From assembly GCF_010389155.1 (NCBI RefSeq), contig NC_057762.1, forward strand, positions 28,828,055 through 28,892,054: a stretch of DNA of 64,000 nucleotides, written 5' to 3'. The position numbers were made by a program, and so were the translations under genes. Of the stretch, positions 24,911-36,879 are shown in pieces. The DNA comes from Erigeron canadensis (Eukaryota > Streptophyta > Magnoliopsida > Asterales > Asteraceae). Below the pieces are notes generated by a model, which made no database searches, was not told the origin of the DNA, and saw only the letters and a program-made list of their open reading frames with translations. Position 1 is the stretch's first letter; each line of letters starts with the position of its first letter.

Positions 24911-25368
24911 TGGTTTTTTTGTGTCTACGGTTGTTGTAGATTACACAAATTAAGTTTTGTTAGAGTCGATTGTAGAGTTTTGTGTTGGTAACAAAATTGT
25001 GATGTTTATTTTTTCTTTTCTGATCAGTTATATACAAGTTCTATGACACATTTTTGGCTTCTGCTTCACATGTTCTTTGGGTGATTGATGGTTAATGATA
25101 ATGATATGTTATTGGCATCGGTTTATTTTCTAAATTATATACTGTTATGGCTTCGGGTGCGTTTGCAGTGACTGTTAATTGTTACGAGTATATAAGTACA
25201 CCTTACAAACACAAGTTACATGTTTAACGTTCTACTATAAGACAATTAGTGAAACATTAATCTCATTAATCTTCTGGGTAAGCTTAAAAAAAAAACATAC
25301 AACTTAATGGCATAGCCTAATTATACAACTCTTTACTCTTCTTTACATTGTTACTCCTAAGAAGAGCA
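24911..25368. other. short intergenic between convergent genes
   Basis: Should hold the 3' UTRs of the TMEM161-like gene (plus) and the EMS1-like gene (minus). No further feature seen. Confidence 0.5.
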
Positions 25369-28300
25369 TCACAAGAATTCGTTTTTTATTGCTTTCAAGA
25401 ACTTAAGAACATGAAGCATGGTAGGCCGACTTGCAGGGTTTTCTGAGAGGCAAATGGCAGCAATCTGAACAGTTTTTATCATTGCCTGTTTTGAATCCGC
25501 ATTCACGATCGTTGGATCCAGCACGTCAACAATCCGACCTTTCTTAATCTTTTGACAAACCCAACCTGCTAGATTCCCACCTTCAATGTCTTTAAACTCA
25601 GGCCCTGTTGGCTCTTTTCCAGTCGCTAACTCAAGAAGGATGACACCATAGCTGTAAACATCGCCCCTCGTTGTTGATCGCCAGCTTTGACTATATTCGG
25701 GTGGAATGTAACCAAAGGTCCCGGCTAAATCAGTGCTCACATGTGTCTCGCATGCACTTATTAACCGGGCAAGCCCAAAGTCAGCTACCTTTGGTTCAAA
25801 ATCTTCATCAAGTAGGATATTACTCGCCTTAATATCTCTGTGAATAATATGTGGAATGAACCCATGGTGAAGAAAGGCTAACCCACGAGCTGCACCCACT
25901 GCTATCTTGAACCGTTTGGTCCAACCCAAGATTCCCAAACCTGTGGTCTCTGTTCGGTTTCTTAACCAAAGATCCAAACTCCCATTGACCATATACTCAT
26001 AAACAAGCAGTTTCTCATCACCAAACGAGCAATAACCAAGTAAGGATACAAGATTTGGATGTTTAACTTTGCCCAGTGTCTCCATTTCTGCCAAGAACTC
26101 TCGTGGACCCTGTGTTTTTGTTTTGTTCAACTTCTTGACTGCCACAATCTTGCCATCTGGCAATTGAGCTTTGTAAACGGTTCCAAATCCACCATCTCCA
26201 ACGATGTTGGATTTACAGAAATTATTTGTGGCTTCTAGAATGTCAACTAGAGTCAACTTCAAAAGGGGTTGTTCAAACATGGCAATGTTGATGCTTAATG
26301 GTTCTTTTGACCTGCTGCTATTCAGTAAATACAGATTTTGATCTAGTGAGCTGTTGTTTAACTTGCTATCGGCGTTATCTTCACATTCGTTTTTTTTCTT
26401 GATTCTGTTGAGCCATATTTTTGAAATAGCAAAGAGCGTGACTAATAGAGACACAATCACGATTGAAGCCAGTACCCAAATGTTCATTATCGATCTGTTT
26501 TCAAATCTTTGAACAGGGCATTCCATCCCAAGGATCCCGCCACACAAATCTTTATTCCCAGATAAAGCAATTCTTGACATGTTGCTGCAGATTCCGTTCT
26601 TCGGAACTGGGCCTTCTAGCCCATTTCCCTCCAAATTTACATAGTTTAAACTCAAAATGCTGCATAATTTGGAGGGTATCCGTCCTGAGAGCTTGTTTTT
26701 TGAAAAATCCAAGTACTCAAGCTCCATTAGATTCCCGAGTTCAGAAGGAATCTCCCCTGTAAACTCATTCCCATGGATATCCAACGAAGTCAGGAATGAC
26801 ATATTGCCTAATGATCGAGGCAATGCACCAGTAAACGAGTTAGTACTCAGATTCAATATCTCAATCCGCCATGCTACTGAATCTGTAAACAACTCATTTA
26901 TTTGACCCGAAATCTTGTTTTGCTGAATGAAAAACCCAACTAGACTTGCCATCTTTCGAAGGGTAGACGGTAGTTCGCCATCCAGCTGGTTATTGCTCAA
27001 GTCCAAATGGGTCAACCCGTTTAAACCCCCAAATGTGCCAGGTATGGAGCCTGAAAGCTTATTCCCAGTCAGATTAAGCTTGACTAAACCATTGAGGTCA
27101 CCAAGCTTGTCTGGCATGGCACCAGTGAGGTTGTTATTCCCCATATACAATCCTTGAAGCTTCAAAGAACTGCCTAATTCCGCTGGTATACTGCCTGAGA
27201 ACAGATTTTCCGATAAATCCAAAGTGGTAAGGTTGGTTAACCTAGCCAAAGATTTCGGGATATCCCCGTAAAGCATGTTTCCATTGAGCAAAAGATCCAC
27301 CACAACCAAACAATTTCCTAGCTCGTCGGGAATCAAACCCGTCAACTGATTATTGGAAAGATCATACAGCCCATGGTGCTGAACATAACTTGAATCTGGA
27401 ATGCTAGCTTGCTGGAAATACTTTGACTTTCTTGATGACGGAATCGACCCGGATAACTCATTATTAGAAAGAACCAAGCATTGCAGTTGGGGTAAACCAG
27501 ATATTTCCTCAGGAATGGACCCATTAAACCTGTTATTACCAAGGTCTAATGTGGTGAGTGAAATGCAGCTGCCAAGTTCAACAGGAATGGAACCACTGAA
27601 TTGATTAGAATTCAAGTCGAGAACTTTAAGTGACCCGAGTTTTCCAATCTCTTTCGGGATTTCTCCAGTTAATAGATTGTTGCTAAGCATCAAGCTTTCC
27701 AACATTACAGACTTTCCAATGTCTGAAACCAGATTACCCTCTAACATGTTATTTGAAGCAGAGAATTCCATCAGGTTCATTGAACTCCATAGGCTAACCG
27801 GAATGGAACCAGTCAAGTTATTAGAATCAAGGTCAAGAACCATCAAAGGGAGCCCGGATAAATAACCCGGTATGGGCCCAACAATCCGGTTATCTGACAA
27901 TATTAACTGAGAAACATTGCCACAACCCATAAACGTATCACCAATCGAACCCGAAAGCATATTACTCTTGAGGTCAATATCAGTCAAGGAAACAGCATTG
28001 CATATTTCTTTAGGGATAGACCCTGTTAACAAATTATTCCTTAAACCAACAGCAGTAAGCAATGAACAATTCCCAAACTCTTTAGGTATCCGACCCGTAA
28101 ACCTATTACCCGACAACAATACCGAATTAACCTGATCCCACTTTCCAACCCAGGTCGGCAACGGGCCTGAAAGCTCGTTATTATTAGCCGAAAACGACAC
28201 CATTGGGAGCCAGGAAAGCTCTTCTGGCAACGACCCAGATAACGAATTAAACGAAAGAAACAATGTCTTTAAATTCAAACAATTCCCAACCTCTTTCGGA

Positions 28301-29295
28301 ATTGGCCCATTTAGCCCACAATTCTCAAGGTTCAAAAGTGTTAAACTTTTCAACATTCCAATTTCTTTTGGAATTTGACAATTTAACGGATTATAAGAAA
28401 GATCAAGTCTTGTTAAAGATTTTAGCTTTGAAATACTTTTTGGTAATGGGCCTTTAATATAACACCAAGCAGCATAAAAATTTCCCAACTTTTCAAGATC
28501 CCCAATTTCCGACGGAATTTCACCAGAAAACTTGTTATGAGAAATGTAAAGGTCACTAAGATTTGACAACATTCCGATCTCCGGCGGAAGTTCGCCGGAA
28601 AGGGTATTATTAGAAACATCTAAAAACACTAAATTTACAAGCTTTTTAAAAATGCTATTTGGTAAAGACCCAGAAAGAATATTATTACTTAGCCCAAGTG
28701 ACCGGAGCTTTTCAAGATTTCCGATCTCCGGCGGAATTTTCCCGGAGAGCAAGTTTGTAGATAAATCCAGAGACTCAAGGTTTAACAAATCACCAATATT
28801 TTCTGGAATATGCCCATTAAAAAAATTTGGTCCAAGATTAAGTGACCGGAGCTCCAGCAAGTTACCAATTTCCGGCGGTATTTCGCCGGAAAACTGGTTT
28901 TGGCCCAAGTTTAGTACATGGAGTTGACGAAGATGGAATATTTCCCGGGGAAGCTTGCCGGAAAATTGGTTGAAAGAAAGATCAAGAACAATGAGGTTAG
29001 AAAGTGAGAATATGGAGTCATGAAGTGTGCCTTTTAGTAAATAATGTGAAAGATTTATTTCAAAAACAAGATTATTTTTGTCACAAAAAACACCTTCAAA
29101 CTGACAATGTGAAGTGATAACATTTGTGTTGTGCCATGTTGGTAAAATGTTGTTTTTGTTTGAATTTAGAAGTGAGTTTCTGAAGGAAAGTAAAGATTTT
29201 TGCTCTTGGTTTTGTTCAAAATTATCGTTGGAATTTGCAATGAAGAAGAATGTGGTGAAGATTAAGCATGGAATATACAAAATCTTGATATCCAT
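25369..29295 (-). CDS. EMS1: EMS1/EXS-like leucine-rich repeat receptor kinase
   Basis: An intronless gene for 1308 residues. A signal peptide (about 1-22) precedes an N-terminal cap with a CQFEGVFC cysteine pair, and about 30 LRRs of the plant GxIP type run to about residue 915. A single membrane span lies at about 938-961. The juxtamembrane part has DQNLYLLNSSRSKEPLSINI, as in Arabidopsis EMS1. The kinase keeps GDGGFG (1033-1038), Lys1054, HRD (1152-1154), DFG (1172-1174) and GYIPPEY, so it should be active. EMS1 binds the peptide TPD1 and specifies the tapetum in anthers. The length exceeds the 1192 residues I recall for Arabidopsis EMS1. The extra repeats seem to lie in the N-terminal LRR block. 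Orthology is inferred from recalled similarity across the whole protein; no break is seen. Confidence 0.93.
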   Translation of the reverse strand: MDIKILYIPCLIFTTFFFIANSNDNFEQNQEQKSLLSFRNSLLNSNKNNILPTWHNTNVITSHCQFEGVFCDKNNLVFEINLSHYLLKGTLHDSIFSLSNLIVLDLSFNQFSGKLPREIFHLRQLHVLNLGQNQFSGEIPPEIGNLLELRSLNLGPNFFNGHIPENIGDLLNLESLDLSTNLLSGKIPPEIGNLEKLRSLGLSNNILSGSLPNSIFKKLVNLVFLDVSNNTLSGELPPEIGMLSNLSDLYISHNKFSGEIPSEIGDLEKLGNFYAAWCYIKGPLPKSISKLKSLTRLDLSYNPLNCQIPKEIGMLKSLTLLNLENCGLNGPIPKEVGNCLNLKTLFLSFNSLSGSLPEELSWLPMVSFSANNNELSGPLPTWVGKWDQVNSVLLSGNRFTGRIPKEFGNCSLLTAVGLRNNLLTGSIPKEICNAVSLTDIDLKSNMLSGSIGDTFMGCGNVSQLILSDNRIVGPIPGYLSGLPLMVLDLDSNNLTGSIPVSLWSSMNLMEFSASNNMLEGNLVSDIGKSVMLESLMLSNNLLTGEIPKEIGKLGSLKVLDLNSNQFSGSIPVELGSCISLTTLDLGNNRFNGSIPEEISGLPQLQCLVLSNNELSGSIPSSRKSKYFQQASIPDSSYVQHHGLYDLSNNQLTGLIPDELGNCLVVVDLLLNGNMLYGDIPKSLARLTNLTTLDLSENLFSGSIPAELGSSLKLQGLYMGNNNLTGAMPDKLGDLNGLVKLNLTGNKLSGSIPGTFGGLNGLTHLDLSNNQLDGELPSTLRKMASLVGFFIQQNKISGQINELFTDSVAWRIEILNLSTNSFTGALPRSLGNMSFLTSLDIHGNEFTGEIPSELGNLMELEYLDFSKNKLSGRIPSKLCSILSLNYVNLEGNGLEGPVPKNGICSNMSRIALSGNKDLCGGILGMECPVQRFENRSIMNIWVLASIVIVSLLVTLFAISKIWLNRIKKKNECEDNADSKLNNSSLDQNLYLLNSSRSKEPLSINIAMFEQPLLKLTLVDILEATNNFCKSNIVGDGGFGTVYKAQLPDGKIVAVKKLNKTKTQGPREFLAEMETLGKVKHPNLVSLLGYCSFGDEKLLVYEYMVNGSLDLWLRNRTETTGLGILGWTKRFKIAVGAARGLAFLHHGFIPHIIHRDIKASNILLDEDFEPKVADFGLARLISACETHVSTDLAGTFGYIPPEYSQSWRSTTRGDVYSYGVILLELATGKEPTGPEFKDIEGGNLAGWVCQKIKKGRIVDVLDPTIVNADSKQAMIKTVQIAAICLSENPASRPTMLHVLKFLKAIKNEFL

Positions 29296-30680
29296 AGTTG
29301 TGTTTTTTTGGATTCAAGTGAAATTTTTTAAGATATTTTTATGAGATTATATCATATGGGGTTTTGGGGAATATGAAATAGTTGATCAAGTACAATAAGA
29401 AACAGAGAATTGATTCCAAATGAAAGGATACATTGTTTCTTTTGTTTTGTGTGTGTTTTGAATTGAATTCTTGTGGAACATGTGACATGGAACGGCGTCG
29501 TTTAAGATCAGAAGGGCCCCTACTTTCTTTTTCCTTTATTTGTTCTGGTACAACTTATTCTCATAAAGTTCCAAATAGTTATGTGATAGAGCATGTCATT
29601 TCATCATAAGTTCATAACATTATTTGAGTAAACCAGTATAAAAAAAATCAGGTTTATTCAAAAGGGAAAATCTAATTACAACTTATTGGAATTTTAATAT
29701 AAGGTTTTATAAATAGTACAACTATCCTTTAAACATAGAAAACGATTGATAGAGGGTAATATCAATACGTTCAACATCTTACACAGTTACACGGTTGAAT
29801 TACAAAAATGAAATATTTCTACAAAGTATTGTAAAAAAATTGATACTTAGATCAAAAGTGTAGTATTCAAATGTGTACTTGGTGGTGGTGGGTGGTGCCA
29901 GAAATTGGAAAAGGCTATGGTCAACAATAACTTTTATGTTGGTTTTAATGTATGTACATTATTGACGATAATAGACGTAGTAGGGGCCAATAAGCTATGG
30001 GTAGTTGGCTTGAAACATAAGGGTGATTAAGTCATTTTGATATGTAAGGGTTTAAGGGTTTAGACCGAACACAAAAGTCATTCAAGTGTACCCCTTCGGC
30101 CATTCATAGTTCTAAAGCTAAAATTATAAGGATTTCTAGACTTATGAATTGGGATTCGTATATGTACTACAACTTTTTATTAATCTACAATATCTACTAT
30201 ATTAATCCTAATACTCGCACGATCTACGGTAGTTATATCGATTGTATTATAAAGAAATTCAAATAGGTCTCATACATGATTCGTGAGTATGAAATAAATT
30301 GCGATTAAAGTAAATCGATTATCGTAGCTAAATTATAATAAACAGTAATGATAAATATAATATATATTTAGTTAAAGTTTTAGATTTAACTTAAATTTTT
30401 AGAATCACATCAAAATCAAAAATTGTAAACATAGTAGATGACGACAAATAGCCTTGTGATTTCGGATGGTAAACTCAAAATTTTGAAGTCTCCATGTTAA
30501 TAACTTATTATAAGTAATAAAAGTAATAAGAGTTGAATAATTGAGGGAAAAAACAATTTATTAATGAGAAAACGATATCAAAATAAGAAAATAAGGTTAT
30601 AATGTCTTTTGTGTTAATAAGACAAGAGTTAAAGTTTAATTATAAGTCTAGTAAGAAAATTGAATATATATATATATATA
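29296..30680. other. intergenic upstream of EMS1-like gene
   Basis: Promoter side of the EMS1-like gene. AT-rich, ending in a (TA)n run at 30664-30680. No gene or clear element seen. Confidence 0.45.
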
Positions 30681-31064
30681 GGGGAACAATCAAATAAGAA
30701 CAATTTTAAAATAAGAACGGTGAGAACACTTAAAAAACATCATTTTGATGCATTAAAAGTCCATAAAACTAACATAGTGCTTAACTAATTATCATTATTT
30801 AAGTGTTAACAACACATTGATCCGTCAAAATCAAAAAAATCACGTTTTTTGTGGATGCATTATTTTGAAGAATATGCATCCAAGATGGATGCACAAAACA
30901 AAAATCATGATTTTCTTGATTTTGACAGGCCAATGTGTTGTTATATACTTAAATAACGATAATTAGTTAAGCACTATGTTAGTTTTATGGACTTTTAATG
31001 CATCAAAATGATGTTTTTTAAGTGTTCTCACCGTTCTTATTTTAAGACTGTTCTCACTTGAGTG
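30681..31064. mobile_element. 384-bp foldback MITE inserted in a TA repeat
   Basis: The two halves are inverted copies over about 150-190 bp. The left arm AATAAGAACGGTGAGAACAC is matched at the right by GTGTTCTCACCGTTCTTATT, and the left arm AACATCATTTTGATGCATTA is matched by TAATGCATCAAAATGATGTT. The middle is a GATGCA-rich loop. (TA)n tracts flank both sides. No coding capacity. Superfamily not assigned. Confidence 0.85.
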
Positions 31065-33540
31065 TTTATATATATATATATAAAAGCTAATTAAATAAAA
31101 TAAATTAATTAAAAGAATGCGTCTATCAAAGATTACGTCATGTGTCGTTTCAAGAATATCTCAACTCTGTGTTAGTTTATTGGTAGATTATTAAATTTAC
31201 ATACAATATAAATATATAATGCATAATAGTAATGAAATTTATTTTTATTTTTTATTTTAAAGTGACATTTTAATCTACTCCTAATTCTAAATTATACGCA
31301 TGTCTGGGACGAAACTTAGGACTCTCGAAAAATCCCTATTAATCCACCCCATAAATGTAAGAAGTGGAACTCGAACCCAGGTGGATCCCTTATAATGATT
31401 TTTTAATAGTTATGGTATAATTCTCTTATGAATTTAAAGGATTGGAACTCGAACTCAGGTGGATCCCTAGTAATAATTTTTTGATAGTTATGGTATAATT
31501 CTCTTATGAATTTAGAGGATTAGTTTTATTTTTTTTAAAAATAATCTATTATAAACTATTATAGGTAGTAAAGCTGTAAAGGTAGCCATTGTACATTTGT
31601 ACAACACCATTTCATCGTGAATAAAGTTTCAAAACAATAATTGAGTGCACAGAAGACTGACACTTGTTACGTGTTAGTATGTTACACTCCAATTAATAAT
31701 ATTTTTGTTTATTATTTAATAGATTAAATCCGCATGTTATTTTGAGGCTTACTGGGAATATAAATAAAAATATACAATAATTGATAATTACATTTATAAT
31801 CTATAATAATATAAAAAAATTTGTCAAGTTATGACTTATGCAAACAATAAAATTAGAATTTATGAATATATGATATACGTCGAATATGTTAAAGCATGAC
31901 TAATGAAATATAAATATTTTTAAATCATAAAATATTTTTAATGATATATATTTGTTAAATGTAATATAATAAATATTCTAAAAAAACTAATTATCATAAT
32001 ATAATAAACAATCTCATTTGAAAAAAAAATTATCATTTAACTAATAAAAAAATAGTATAATGTATAAAAACGTCTTTGTACACATATAAATAAAATATAA
32101 AAATTAATATTAATGTTTAGGATTATAATTGATAATTAGGATTAAATTTGATGATTAAGATAATAAATGACAACAAAAATATAAAAATTTGATGATTAAG
32201 ACCATTAAAGTTCCAATGTGACAAAAAACTAAAGATATCACCTAGGGAAAAAAACATGTCATCTCTTAATTATATGAAGATAATAATAAATAAATATAAA
32301 TATAATTTATATATATAATTATATAATTTAAAAAAAGTAATGTTATGTGTAAAGATAAATATATAATTAATTATACATCAAAAATAAAATATCTTTATTT
32401 TGCTTAGTATATCTATAAGAATGGATAGAAATAGATATATCAACCGAGTATTTAAAAACTTCATTAGATCACGTTTTTAACATTAAATATTAATTACAAA
32501 TTATTAATTCTAAGTATTAAATTAAGTATTAGATATCAAACTAAATTAATTTTTTTTAAATAACCAACAATAAAACAAAAATTTTATCGTTGTGACAATT
32601 AAGCAAAAATCTCATTTGTCATCTAAAAGAAGGTGTCACATAGGATATTTTATATCCTCTCTTAATTATATAGAGAGATATCCATCTACATTTTTTGCCA
32701 ATAATATTAAGGAATCAATCGAAGCTACATGAAAAGTTGTTAATAAAATAAAAAATATAAAAAAAAATTAATAAATTTGTAATTCATGTAGATTAAGATT
32801 AATAAATGGTAATGTAATAAAAATAAAATTACGAGACTATTTGGCTTGAAATACAATGCAAACAAAATCGGTTTATAGAAATTATAGGAAAGTTTTCATA
32901 TTGTTATGAGACTATCTAGGATGTACCCTCTCATCTATAAAAGGAGGAGAAAGGAGGCTGATTTGGAATACCTCATGTTTCCATTGTAAACCAAAAATCA
33001 CTTTAATAAATAAGGCTAGTTTCTAAAGATCATTTTGTTTTTGGTTTCCTTTATAGTTCGGTTAGCTTCAAGGTTTGTTTGTTTTATGGGGTTAACAATA
33101 TTTTTGTTTTTCCCTTGTTTTATTCAACACAATAAGATAAAAGCATTTCCGTTTATGATCTAAGCAATGCTTATTTTTTTCCACAATTATTTTTATTTCC
33201 TAATACTAGTTAATTAATCTGGGTTCAACTCGGGTTAACTGATAAATGTTTTGCAAATAAACCGAATAACACCCGGGTAGCTTTAAAATATGTTGTCATA
33301 TTAAAATGTATAATAACAGCGTTAAATAAGTTGAAAAGTTATGATAAATTATTATGTAAAAAGCAAAATTAAACGGAAACAATAGTTCTGTAGTTGTGGA
33401 CACACGTTAAAGCACATTCGGTGTCAAAAAACAAAAACAAAAAAGTTATCTGAGAAAAAAAAACACCATAGTTTTTGGCCTATTATAACGAAAAATAAGG
33501 TGATTAAAATCTTACATAATAATGTGGACATTTAATAAAA
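31065..33540. other. AT-rich intergenic with a tandem duplication
   Basis: No gene seen. It includes a 78-bp tandem duplication at 31366-31522 and two related segments near 32210-32290 and 32590-32670, both ending CTCTTAATTATAT, which may be decayed copies of one element. Confidence 0.4.
31366..31522 (+). repeat. two tandem copies of a 78-bp unit
   Basis: Units start GGAACTCGAAC at 31366 and 31444 and share GTTATGGTATAATTCTCTTA. The unit includes GGGTTCGAGTTCC on the minus strand, like a pol III B box, but I see no A box. Confidence 0.8.
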
Positions 33541-33790
33541 ATTCATATTAATGATATATATTAAAAAAAAGGATGTTTTGAATTTTAAATAAAAACATAT
33601 GATGATGTCATAATTAAATTAAAATTATGCGTGATAATATAATTTTTAAAAAATCTTATATCATCACATTATTAAAATCTATATTAATGATATATATTCA
33701 AAAAAGGATGTTTTGAATTTTAAATAAAAAAGTATGATAATGTCATAATTAAATAAAATAATGCGTCATCACAATCTTTATTTATTAATA
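33541..33790 (+). repeat. two imperfect tandem copies of a 136-bp unit
   Basis: ATATTAATGATATATATT occurs at 33545 and 33681, each followed by GGATGTTTTGAATTTTAAAT and then TGTCATAATTAAAT. The second copy ends at the Helitron border at 33790/33791. Confidence 0.7.
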
Positions 33791-34099
33791 CTAGCATGGT
33801 ACCCGCGTGTTGCAGCGGATACCATTGACAATGCGTTCGATGTCGTGATTATCAAAAACAGTATTAGTGAAAAATTAATTAAGCGAGATACCATGATGAT
33901 ACCGTAGCTTCAATATCAACCAACATTAACAAAAAATACACGTATTAACAATATAAGTGGATATTCAATTGAAGTGAAGTTGTGAAAATAGTTTAAATAG
34001 GAATGCATTTTAATTGAAATAAAGGAATGACATTATTGTACATTCGCATGGTTATATTTCAACATTTGATGAGAGAGAGTGTTATTTTCTTTTATATGA
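33791..34099 (-). mobile_element. non-autonomous Helitron 1 of an abutting pair
   Basis: Read on the minus strand it starts TCATATAAAAGAAAATAAC at 34099. It ends with a CCGC/GCGG hairpin, a short spacer and CTAG at 33794-33791, followed by host T. A GC-rich hairpin near the 3' end, then CTRR, and insertion between A and T are the Helitron hallmarks. It has no Rep/helicase gene. Its 5' T touches the 3' CTAG of the next element. Confidence 0.65.
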
Positions 34100-34378
34100 C
34101 TAGCACGGTACCCGCGCTATGCGGCGGTGGTCGTGGCGGCGACGGTGTGATGGTTGGACGGCTGTTGGTGGTGGAGCGATGGTGAGTTGTGTATATAATT
34201 GATGTAAAAGGCTAATGGACATATTTTAAATGATAAAGGACTGACAGTGTAATTTAATCATTAATGTTAAGAGGATAGTGTATATGAAAGTATTTTAAGG
34301 GGTGTTAAGTAAAAATATTACATATTTTCAACATTACTAAAAATAAAAAGGACTATTCTTTTTATAATATGGTATAGA
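34100..34378 (-). mobile_element. non-autonomous Helitron 2 of an abutting pair
   Basis: On the minus strand it begins TCTATACCATATTATAAAAA after host A (34379). It ends with the hairpin CCGC-ATAGC-GCGG, GTACCGTG and CTAG at 34103-34100, directly before T at 34099. It is 279 bp with no coding capacity. The 5' start matches the common plant Helitron TCTATAYTATATTA pattern as I recall it. A GGTGG-rich patch (plus strand 34120-34185) is shared with 11905-12296. Confidence 0.72.
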
Positions 34379-36879
34379 TAGTATAAAAGTATAGATAATA
34401 ATAGATGAACACTTTTCGTGAGGATTGAAGCGTGCTGCTTGATACTGTAGTAAAGTTCTAGTTTTTTTAAATCCCCCCATCCACTCCTTTTTTTTTCTTC
34501 ATTTGAAGATCAATCACGTTTTACCATGAACTAATTATATGTGAATTTTGACATTTAACTTAATAATGACACCAAAGTTTATCGTACAATCTAATTTGGA
34601 GTATTACTCCTCTACCGGCTTATCATATTTTCGAGGACTCAAAATCTTTAAATTTGAACTTAAGACCATAATATTTTTCATTAAACAATATTTTATACGA
34701 ACAATACTTGTAATAAACTTCTGCAAGACACTAAAGGAAACAATTACATCAAAGGACATTACTAGCTTCCATAAAGGCCAAGAAAAATCAACTTTTGATA
34801 TGGACTAGAAATCCATAAATAGAATAATGAAACAAAAATGAAATACGAGACTTGTCGGCTGTCTCGCTTTTCCTCAACCCTTGTCATCAAGATATTCCGT
34901 GCTATTGGGCTTCTTATGCCGCAACATTGAAATTGATCAATAAAAATATCAAAATCATTATTTAAATAAAAATCGATATAAAATAAATAAGAAGAACAGT
35001 ATTTTAAAAAATCACAAGAAAAAAGAATGGAGAAAAAAACTAAACTTAAATCCTTGGCTTTGGACCATTTAGAAGATTAGAAAGGAATGCATTATCAACA
35101 ACAAGCTAGACCACGTCTCAAGCTATATTACTGTGGCAAAATTGGTGCAACTTTTAACATATGGGAATTAATGCCCGTATCACATAACAAATCATAAGTC
35201 TATTACATATACGCATTACTGATTTATACTGTGTGTTGTAAAATATTTACATTGTGGTAAATTAATTAAAGATATTGATCGATACTATTATCATTTCTCT
35301 TTAAGACATAGTCTCTCCTTACAAAACCTTGCCTATGTTTTTGTTTCTGTGTTTTCGTTTATTTTTTGGGTGCATATGTTCAATATTTGTGGTGACTGGA
35401 CAAAAAGAAATTGTTAAAAAAATAAAATCTTTATATAAGTTTACGTTATAAGAAAAAAATTGGTATTTATATGCTTTGTTTTTCCAATAATAAAATAATA
35501 TACAATAATGTTTAATTATATGTATGCTCCAATATTTCTTTCTTAAATGAGCTAAAGTTTAGCCATAGTAATTTTATTTTATATTGTTGCATCATTCACT
35601 ATTTGATATATTAGTCATATCTCTTATTCATAAACATACTACGTCTATAAACAATTTTTGTTTTGTTTTGATATGATTTTCTAAGGTGTAAACGAGCATG
35701 CATGAAACTTACATAGCGGTGGATTAAACTATTAAAGATTTAAAGTGGTATCACAAATTGTCTTATTTAATTTAAATTATTAATATATGAAGCTTGTTTT
35801 GCTTATTGCATTCGATTTGTTAATTAGCTTATTGTATCTGAGATTTATCAATACAAAGAAGATGAATGGTCGGTAATAATTTTGTTACTGGAGTTATTGT
35901 TTCTATGAATTTATAGCATGTGATAGCTTCCATCTATACATATAAGTTAATTTATTTGACTGTCATAATTAAATACGTTGGTAAAGGTTAATTATTGATA
36001 TAATAGAACTTTTGTAAATAACGTGATAGACCAAGAATATATTTTGCGGTTGTCTCCACCGAGGTAAAACTTATCAATTTTCATAGTTATTCGGTATAAA
36101 AAGATTTAATAAATTTTATATATTATATATGGACATTAGATCATGTCAGCACAAACTTTTATTTGATTATATTGCACTGATGGTGTGTTCTCATAAATTG
36201 AGTAAAATGTCTTATATGGATTTGGTTGTGATATAGCAAAGATTGTCTCTAGATTATTCATTTGGTTTTATAACGAGATACTTGATCAATTATAAGATAC
36301 GTGCAACTTTAATAGCGTAAGATATATATATATATTTTTAACACAAGGTGTTATATTATACATACTAAAAAGTGTTTGGAAAATAAATATTCAAAGTGTG
36401 ATGATACATGAATTTCTTATGTACTATGTGGCTTATATCAAAGCAAATGTGCATCAAAAACAATAGTTTATAGACATATATTATTCGATTAATTGATTGG
36501 TATGACCGGTTGGACTATTCCGGGTCAATAATGATGTGAAATATATTGAAAAGTGAAGATATACTTCAAAGTAATTATTTAAATTGAGGTCATTTACTCC
36601 ATAAAAAAATATATGCCAAGAGAGCTGAGGATTAAATCCTTTTAATTTAATGGAACTTATGCAACGGAGATGTAAGTAGGCCTATACATCGTCCAAAAGA
36701 CCATTTAGTATTTTAAATCGATACATCGTCTAAATTGGTCACTAAAGTCGCAACATGATGTTTGCGTAATTAATTGCTCCTCTTGTAAGATTGAGAGCAT
36801 GTTCCATATTGTATTGGCAGATAAAGATTAATTTGGTAATGATTATTTAGAGCAAAATGAATATGATTTGGGACCATGT
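34379..36879. other. AT-rich intergenic, probable retroelement debris
   Basis: No gene seen. From about 36100 the sequence may already belong to the copia remnant that becomes recognisable near 36900, but no domain can be read. Confidence 0.4.

Noticed and set aside
26463..29344. Many plus-strand frames across the EMS1-like gene
   Set aside because: Antisense shadows of the leucine-rich repeats; they repeat with the LRR period.
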